From the IMG/VR virus record IMGVR_UViG_3300010148_000124, positions 1 to 23,488 of that record: DNA of 23,488 bases; one strand, written 5' to 3'. The position numbers and the translations under genes were made by a program. This document shows, in pieces, positions 17,124-23,488 of the stretch (positions are counted from its first letter, which is position 1; each line of letters opens with the position of its first letter). Source of the DNA: a virus. The notes under the pieces were generated by a model. That model had not been told where the DNA came from. It did not search any database and saw only the letters and a program-made list of their open reading frames with translations.

Positions 17124-20100
17124 ATGGAAGAATTTAGACCACCTGCAGATGCTATAGAAATAGTAATTAATAATTTTTCTCCACCATCAGACGCTATAGA
17201 GGTTTCTCAACAAGACGACGAAAAAAAGAAGAAAGCTGTTACAGAGAACACTGCGAATGTGGCAGCAGAAGATCAAAGCAGTACGGATTTAGTATTGGAA
17301 AATGGTTCATTGGACTCAAGAAAATCAACAAGTGAAAAGTCTTATAAACCTATAAATCTCTACGAACAAATAGATTTAGTTAATGAAGAGTTTGATGAGG
17401 AAACTAAAGATTTTAGGAAATATATTGCCAACGAATTAGTTAAAGATAGAGAAAAAAGAAATAATGAAATATTAAATTCTGGTTTTAAATTAAAAGAAGA
17501 TGGTAAATACACTAATGAAGACTTGATAAAACTTAGAGACCTAGGTGTTGAAGTACCAGAAGAATTAATAACTATACCACTAAAGGATCCTAAAACAATA
17601 GGAGGAAAAAAATTTGAAACAGCTTTAAGACCTGAAAATATAAGTATAATTGAAGATCTTTTTAAAAATGAAGATGGGAAAAGTCCTATTGCTCAAGAAG
17701 TTTTTGAGGTACTTCAAAAAAACAAAGCGCAAGAGTCAAACGATTTAAAAATACTAACAGCTCAAAAAAATGCTTACAAAGATTCTGATATAAATGAATA
17801 CACTACAAATAGACTTAGTAGTTTAGCTGATTTACAAGCTAAGTCTTTTGCTGGAGAAGAAAACTTTAATAAACTTAAAAGTTCATCTACGAAGGAAGAG
17901 AAACAAAAAGTACTGAATGACATATTTGATACTGATAGTGCTGTTGAATTAATAGATGATGATGGTAATTTTATAGAAGCGTCTAAATTAAATAGACAAG
18001 AATTACAGAGACAAAAAAACGAATTAAATGAAGCTATAGAGGAGTATTCTTACATGGCTCCAAATAAGCTTTATAAAGCTTATAATGATATAGAAAACGA
18101 ACTAGTTTCGTTAGGTGCTCAATTATACGATAAAGGAGAAGAAGGTATATTAGAAGAAACTAATTTAGCTCAAAGAGCTAATGAGTTTTTAATAAACCTA
18201 GGAATGGATCCAGCTGAGGGTGATAAAGGACTTCGCGAAGACATGAAGGATTTACAAAAGATGAAAAACACTGGTGAAGCTAGTTCTAACCTATCTTTTA
18301 TACCTAAAAGCGATAATATTTTAGTAAAAAAATATAATAAAAAACTAAAAGAGTTTCAAACAATTCAAACTGCAATTGGTTTAAATGTTGATTTAACTTC
18401 TATAGATAGAGCTAGTACTTTAGATATTTTAGGTATTGAAACAGAGAGAGCTTTAGGTTTTGATAATTCTAGTATAAACCAAATGCAAAATATTATGGTG
18501 AACAATATACTAGATGATAAGCTTAATTTAAAAGCAACTGAACAAGAATTAGAATTATTCGGAGAGCCTGGTGAAGAATATGTTAAACAACCAGATCAAT
18601 TATTAAATACTGAAAGATTAGTTAGTTCACTTCCCGGTCTTACTAAAATGGGTGTTGAAATGGCTGCAACATATTATCTACTAGGAGGATCTGCTAATGT
18701 AGGTAAGATTACTTCAGGTATTGGTGAGGCTGTAGCTGTAAATGTAGCTAAGAGAGGAATAAATATTAACACGGCTAATGTTATAGGTAGATATTCTTCA
18801 GGTGTTATTCAAGAGTCTATAGGGTTAACAGGTAGCAATGTTATAGGAAGTAATGTTTTTGGTTCTGAAAAAATGCCTGTTATACCTTTTGCTGCAGGTA
18901 GTCAGTTAGGTCATTTAGGTGGTAATTGGATTAGCAAAACAATGTTGCCTTCTATTAGGAATATGGCTGTTAAAAACAAGTATCTTGGTACTGTTGTTAA
19001 TTTTTTAGACACGAAAGGTTCTAGCACTATTAATGGTGCTTTAAAATTCGCTGCTAAACCAGCTATAGGTGCTACTTCAATTAAGCTTGGAGAAGGAGTG
19101 TCAGGCGTTGTAGATGTTGTTAAAGATGAAAAAGATTTCAGTGAACTGTGGCATGAGATAACAGATGTTGATAGCTTTTTTGAAACTTACGGTGCTTTAC
19201 TATTTATGGCTGGTGCTAGACCAGATACTTATACTAATAGAGTTGTAGAAAATTTCCATAGAGATATTGATAGATTTAGAGGTAACTCTCCTGAGTGGAA
19301 CTCTATGGCTAGACAATTAGGTTTAACTACTAAGAAAAATGCTAAATGGTCAGACTCTGAGATAAATGAAGCTTTAAATAAAAAGAAAATAGAAATAGTA
19401 GAGAATCAAGATATAACAGCTACTCAAGCCAACGAAATGATTAACAATGCTAAGTATTTAGCGAATAGATTAAAACTTAAAAAAGCTTTAGATCAAGTTA
19501 ATACAAATGTTAAAGCAGAAACTTGGAATACAAAATATAAGAATTTACAGTTAACTATTAAATCTTTAGAGGCTGGAAACGGTATAACCCCACAAGATAT
19601 TATAAATATGACAGAGGCTGGGCTCGCTAATCAAGGAGCTTCTGTTGTTTTAGAATTACAAAAGTTAGGTATTAACGAAGCTGACGCAGTACAGGTTTAT
19701 AAATCTTCAAACTCTTCATATAACCAAGCTAGTAAATATTTTAAAGATCCTAATAGTAAGAACTTTAAAAGCTATTTAGAGAGCACTTCTAAAGAACAGA
19801 CTAACGAAAACATAAAAGAAAACTTAAAAACACAGTTAAAGAATAAAGAAATAAATAAAGTTACTTATGATTTAGAGTTGGAAAGATTAGATGCTGATAT
19901 ATTATTAGAACAAGCAAAACAAAAAACTTTAATAGATATAGCTAGAGGTGATACTCAACAAAGAATAAAAGAAACTTTAGATTATACTGAAGAAGTTAAA
20001 GCAGAAGGTACTGAAGTTAGAGAATTGTCGTCAGAAGAGTTTAATAAGCTTAAATCAGAGTTAACTGGAAAGCAACCAGAAACAATAGGTTATGGATTTC

Positions 20101-23100
20101 AAACAACAATAGATGGTGAAACTGTATTTGTCATTAACAAAGATGCTATGGCACCTCAAGGCGGTAAATATAGATTTGAATCTGGAGGTAAAGAATATGT
20201 AGTAGAAGGTTTTAAAGGATCAACACAAAAGCATGAGCTGTTTCACCCAGTGTTTGAAAGACGTTTTGACCAATCAGCGGTAGATAGTAGAGTTAGACAA
20301 AAAGCAAGAACAAGTAGAGATCTTGAATCTGCTAGAAAAGAAGTTGAAAAAGAAGATTTAGATTATATAGACTCGTTTAAAAATAGATTAAAAGAACTAG
20401 GTGTGTTTAACAGAGTTGAACAAGAGATGATGGAGCGTCCTGGCTATAAGGATTTAATAGAAGGTAATAAAAGGGATGTTCAAATTGAAAAAGAGTTTAT
20501 AAATGAATTTTTAGAACTACAAGGCGAAGGTCAATTAAATAGTTTGTTAGAAGGGGCTAATGTTAAAAAAGTAGGAACAGAAGTTATTGAATTGAAAAAT
20601 GGAGCTGATGTTGCTGACTTCTTCATAACTGGAGTTGAAAAAACACCTGAAGGTAAAGCTGAAGTTAAAAAAGCTTTGGAAGAATATAAAGACATAACCG
20701 GAAAAACAGCATCGATTCAAACATCGGAAAAAATATCTGATATTAAAAGCGTAGGTAAAGACGCTGAAAACATACCCTCTGATCAAGTAGAAAAAATAGC
20801 TAGTAGAGTAGCTGGAGCTGCTTGGAATAAGTACGGTAGTCGTATACCAAAAAACATAGCAGAAGAAGCTGGTATTACTAGAAAGTCATATATTGACGCA
20901 GCTAAAAATGATATACTTACTTCTAAGTGGATTAAAAAATGGAACGGTGAAAGACAACCATTTAATCAGTATGTAGCTAATAAAGGTATGTTAGAATTAA
21001 AAACTTTAGCAACTGAATTAGGTGTAGAGAGTAAAGATGCTCCTGTTAAAAAACGTATTAGTGACAAAATCACAACTGAAGGTGATAGAGAATTTGATGT
21101 TAAGTCTGAAGATCTTACGCCTGAAGAAGCTATGGTGGCTAAGGAGTCTGGTAAAGCTGAAACTATCAAAGAGACTAAAACAATAAATCCATTAGAAGCT
21201 CCAAATGTAAAACCTAAAGCAAAAGAAATTGAAGATGCTATAGACTTCACAGAGGCAGATGCTGTAGGTATGCGTACAGGTGGTTTTAAAAGAGTAGGTG
21301 AAACTTACGGAGGTAAAGCTGCATCAATAGCTTTTGGAGTTCCTGAATCTAAAATAACAGATCCAAAGAAAAATCTTACTTATGCTAAGAAAATCAAAGA
21401 TGGTATTCCAGAGCCATCTGAAGCTGGTAATATTCAACAAGCTTTTACTAACAAAAGTAAAGTAGAAACATTTATAAAAAACTTACCTGAAACAAATGTT
21501 AGTGATATGCAAACTAATATTGGTTTAGAAAAACTAGACGTGTCAAGGGATGTATATGGTTATGGTACTGGAATAAGTAATAGAGTATTAAAAACTTTTT
21601 ATAATAAAACTGGTAAAAGATCTAAAGGTTTAACTAGTCAACCTGCTATATGGGAATTAAAACCAGAGTTTAAAGGTAAAATATCTAATGAGACTATAGC
21701 TAAAGTACAAAAAGAATTAGGTATTACAGAAGCGGGTCAGTTAAATAAGTATGATAGAAACATTGGTCAACTACTTAAAGGAGTTGCTAAGCTAGAGGGT
21801 TATCAAATAGCTAACACAGTTGTAAGAAAGAAGATAGAAGGCATAGATATTAAATCTGCTATACCTAAAAAACAATTATTAGCAGACTTAAAAGCTGGCG
21901 CGAATAAATTTCAAGCATCGGAAAAAATATTTAATGAAACACTAAATAAGAAAAAAATAAAATCTATACCACAATTATTAGGTTCAGAAGCGTTAGTGCC
22001 TAGAATAAAAAAAGTTATGTATGGCGACTTGCTTGATATTGGTGGTAACTTTTTCTATGATGGAAAAAGGTCTAAACTTATAGGATCAGGTGTATTTTCT
22101 TCTAGGGCTGATGTGTTAAAAGCTTTTAAAGATAAGTTTCCGTTAGTAGGAAAATATGAAGTTGGTGTTGACAATTTAACTAGAAGATATGAGAAAGAAA
22201 CAGATAGTAAAGGTGAGTTAATTTACACAAATAAACAGGCTAGAGACAAAGCTGTCAAAGAGATGCAGCCAACGCTTGAAGCTTTGGAAGCTGGATTAAC
22301 TATGGAGGTTGCGGATTTTCAAGCGGAGATAAAGCAGATAATAAAAAGTAACCCTGAGAAATATAAAAAGTTTACTCCTGAGCAAATAAAGCTAATGGAT
22401 AGAGTTGTAAACTCAGAAACTTTAGGTAAAAATCCTGACAATAAAATAAATAGTAATAAAGCTGATTGGAAGAATATTAAAGAAGGTAAAGATTTATTTT
22501 TAGATATTTTTAAAGACGCTTACGAAAAGAATAATAAAAACTTAGATGTTATTGCATACATGCTTTGGCACCCTAATTCTAATTCTCATCCTTTAAGAAA
22601 CTTAGCAACTATAGTAGGTAAGGAAATAGGTAAGGATATAAGATATGAAGAACACATGTTACCTTTTAGTGCTTATTCTAATTTATTATTACAAGGCATA
22701 ACTAAGAATAGAAAAACATGGGATGGTTTGAAAGATTGGTTACACAACAATTACACTCAAGAAGTCATAAGTAATTATACAGGACCCAGAAATGGAGTCT
22801 ATAGTTCTCGAAGTATTCTTGATCATCCAACTAGAGATTTTTCTAAAGATGGTTCTAAATTACCTAAGTGGAGTTCAAAAGACAAATTGCACCCTGAATT
22901 AGAAACACAACTGCAAGAAGCTTTAGAAGGTAAAAGAAAATGGGAAGATGTTATTAGTCCAGATATTAGAAAGTATAATGAATATGGTTCTAAAAGAGGA
23001 TATGTAAATCCCAATAAATTAACTAGATTTGGAGAAACTGATGCCAAAAGATACAATGTTGAAGTACCTAAAAAACTAGAAACCAATTCCAACATAGTAG

Positions 23101-23488
23101 AAATACAAAATCAATTAATACATCAGCAGCTTATAGGTAAGATGAGTGCTAAAGAAGCTAGAGAGATGATAGATATTGCTATTAAAGATGCACCTGCTAG
23201 ATTAGAAGCTACTAAAGCTGACTACAAAATGCTTAGTGAATCTCCAGTGCTTAATTTAAGTGAAAAAATGTCTACCAATGACTTAGTTAAAAAAGCTAAC
23301 ACTATAGACAAAGCTTTAGCTAATGCTAGAAAAATAAAAAAAGAACCTAAAAAAATAAGAGTGTTTGACTTTGACGACACTGTAGGTACTAGTAAAAATA
23401 AGGTGTTTGCTACAAAAGGCAGTGAAAGAAAAGTGCTTAATGCAGAACAGTTTGCTAAAGAAGGTTTAGATCTTATAGATAAAGGTTG
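17124..23488 (+). CDS. Giant multidomain internal virion (polyvalent) protein, 3' end outside window
   Basis: An uninterrupted frame from the ATG at 17124 runs past the window end, giving at least 2121 residues. In order: a duplicated FxPPxDAIE peptide (residues 4-12 and 18-26); charged helical sequence to about 500; a Gly/Ala/hydrophobic block (about 502-700) that could cross or line a membrane channel; helices; strands leading to HELFH (1037-1041), the zinc-binding core of zincin proteases, with E1124 or E1128 as a possible third ligand; a helical domain (about 1218-1300); a domain of unknown type (about 1375-1590); a conserved-looking region with HPNSNSHPLRNLAT and EEHMLPFSAYSN (about 1810-1860); and DFDDT (D2082, D2084), motif I of HAD phosphatases. 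[IF]Q[TA]SEKI occurs at 1198 and 1596. By position it corresponds to T7 gp16, the largest ejected protein; the domains suggest added enzymes. Whether it is packaged is inferred. Confidence 0.85.
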   Translation, partial: MEEFRPPADAIEIVINNFSPPSDAIEVSQQDDEKKKKAVTENTANVAAEDQSSTDLVLENGSLDSRKSTSEKSYKPINLYEQIDLVNEEFDEETKDFRKYIANELVKDREKRNNEILNSGFKLKEDGKYTNEDLIKLRDLGVEVPEELITIPLKDPKTIGGKKFETALRPENISIIEDLFKNEDGKSPIAQEVFEVLQKNKAQESNDLKILTAQKNAYKDSDINEYTTNRLSSLADLQAKSFAGEENFNKLKSSSTKEEKQKVLNDIFDTDSAVELIDDDGNFIEASKLNRQELQRQKNELNEAIEEYSYMAPNKLYKAYNDIENELVSLGAQLYDKGEEGILEETNLAQRANEFLINLGMDPAEGDKGLREDMKDLQKMKNTGEASSNLSFIPKSDNILVKKYNKKLKEFQTIQTAIGLNVDLTSIDRASTLDILGIETERALGFDNSSINQMQNIMVNNILDDKLNLKATEQELELFGEPGEEYVKQPDQLLNTERLVSSLPGLTKMGVEMAATYYLLGGSANVGKITSGIGEAVAVNVAKRGININTANVIGRYSSGVIQESIGLTGSNVIGSNVFGSEKMPVIPFAAGSQLGHLGGNWISKTMLPSIRNMAVKNKYLGTVVNFLDTKGSSTINGALKFAAKPAIGATSIKLGEGVSGVVDVVKDEKDFSELWHEITDVDSFFETYGALLFMAGARPDTYTNRVVENFHRDIDRFRGNSPEWNSMARQLGLTTKKNAKWSDSEINEALNKKKIEIVENQDITATQANEMINNAKYLANRLKLKKALDQVNTNVKAETWNTKYKNLQLTIKSLEAGNGITPQDIINMTEAGLANQGASVVLELQKLGINEADAVQVYKSSNSSYNQASKYFKDPNSKNFKSYLESTSKEQTNENIKENLKTQLKNKEINKVTYDLELERLDADILLEQAKQKTLIDIARGDTQQRIKETLDYTEEVKAEGTEVRELSSEEFNKLKSELTGKQPETIGYGFQTTIDGETVFVINKDAMAPQGGKYRFESGGKEYVVEGFKGSTQKHELFHPVFERRFDQSAVDSRVRQKARTSRDLESARKEVEKEDLDYIDSFKNRLKELGVFNRVEQEMMERPGYKDLIEGNKRDVQIEKEFINEFLELQGEGQLNSLLEGANVKKVGTEVIELKNGADVADFFITGVEKTPEGKAEVKKALEEYKDITGKTASIQTSEKISDIKSVGKDAENIPSDQVEKIASRVAGAAWNKYGSRIPKNIAEEAGITRKSYIDAAKNDILTSKWIKKWNGERQPFNQYVANKGMLELKTLATELGVESKDAPVKKRISDKITTEGDREFDVKSEDLTPEEAMVAKESGKAETIKETKTINPLEAPNVKPKAKEIEDAIDFTEADAVGMRTGGFKRVGETYGGKAASIAFGVPESKITDPKKNLTYAKKIKDGIPEPSEAGNIQQAFTNKSKVETFIKNLPETNVSDMQTNIGLEKLDVSRDVYGYGTGISNRVLKTFYNKTGKRSKGLTSQPAIWELKPEFKGKISNETIAKVQKELGITEAGQLNKYDRNIGQLLKGVAKLEGYQIANTVVRKKIEGIDIKSAIPKKQLLADLKAGANKFQASEKIFNETLNKKKIKSIPQLLGSEALVPRIKKVMYGDLLDIGGNFFYDGKRSKLIGSGVFSSRADVLKAFKDKFPLVGKYEVGVDNLTRRYEKETDSKGELIYTNKQARDKAVKEMQPTLEALEAGLTMEVADFQAEIKQIIKSNPEKYKKFTPEQIKLMDRVVNSETLGKNPDNKINSNKADWKNIKEGKDLFLDIFKDAYEKNNKNLDVIAYMLWHPNSNSHPLRNLATIVGKEIGKDIRYEEHMLPFSAYSNLLLQGITKNRKTWDGLKDWLHNNYTQEVISNYTGPRNGVYSSRSILDHPTRDFSKDGSKLPKWSSKDKLHPELETQLQEALEGKRKWEDVISPDIRKYNEYGSKRGYVNPNKLTRFGETDAKRYNVEVPKKLETNSNIVEIQNQLIHQQLIGKMSAKEAREMIDIAIKDAPARLEATKADYKMLSESPVLNLSEKMSTNDLVKKANTIDKALANARKIKKEPKKIRVFDFDDTVGTSKNKVFATKGSERKVLNAEQFAKEGLDLIDKG
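20717..20738 (+). repeat. In-frame 22-base near-repeat, copy 1
   Basis: It matches 21911-21932 with two mismatches, both in the giant protein gene. It encodes most of IQTSEKI (residues 1198-1204), just before a new helical domain, and includes the rare serine codon TCG. Confidence 0.7.
21911..21932 (+). repeat. In-frame 22-base near-repeat, copy 2
   Basis: It matches 20717-20738 at 20 of 22 bases. It encodes most of FQASEKI (residues 1596-1602), at what looks like a linker between two domains of the giant protein. The two copies lie 1194 bases (398 codons) apart. Confidence 0.7.

Noticed and set aside
20547-23095. Three minus-strand frames (20547-20786, 20966-21250, 22823-23095)
   Set aside because: All lie opposite the continuous giant gene; the hydrophobic or Ser/Phe-rich translations are shadows of its Lys/Glu/Ala codons.
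1-23488. tRNA genes, CRISPR arrays, insertion sequences, attachment sites
   Set aside because: Coding sequence fills nearly all of the window, no gap exceeds 65 bases, and no spaced repeats, cloverleaf arms or terminal inverted repeats were seen by eye.

Overview
The window is a compact block of a double-stranded DNA tailed phage genome (free or integrated cannot be told from here). It carries the packaging, head, connector, tail and internal-virion genes of a probable podovirus. All genes lie on the + strand, gaps run from 2 to 65 bases, and no tRNA, CRISPR array, insertion sequence or integrase is visible. Base composition is low GC: Arg is mostly AGA and Leu mostly TTA. No start has a recognisable Shine-Dalgarno sequence; the leaders are A/T runs, as is usual in Bacteroidota. 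All 13 complete genes start with ATG and end with TAA. Together with protein motifs I recall from uncultured marine and crAss-like phages, this points to a phage of a (probably marine) Bacteroidota host. That host call is an inference.

Layout: 2-1306 large terminase, 5' end cut off by the window; 1311-3707 portal; 3733-4938 probable scaffold; 4959-6446 probable major capsid protein; 6478-6777 small capsid-associated protein; a strong hairpin terminator; 6842-7624 conserved phage protein of unknown role; a second strong terminator; 7680-8426 and 8430-9569 connector or tail-tube type proteins; 9572-12988 and 12999-14711 large beta-rich tail proteins; 14722-15126 GNAT-like protein; 15130-15708 and 15714-17117 small and middle internal virion proteins; from 17124 to the window end, one open frame of at least 2121 codons. 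No gap between genes exceeds 65 bases.

How the parts fit: terminase and portal package DNA into a shell built from the capsid protein on the scaffold. The 248- and 379-residue proteins and the two beta-rich proteins would build the short tail. The 192-, 467- and >2121-residue proteins occupy the place and have the composition expected of proteins stored in the head and ejected with DNA (compare T7 gp14, gp15 and gp16).

The most unusual object is the last gene. It combines a glycine-rich hydrophobic block, a HELFH zinc-protease motif, a HAD-type DFDDT motif just before the window end, a duplicated FxPPxDAIE peptide at its N-terminus, and a repeated [IF]Q[TA]SEKI peptide at two likely domain boundaries. 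It looks like a polyvalent ejected protein, possibly proteolytically processed.
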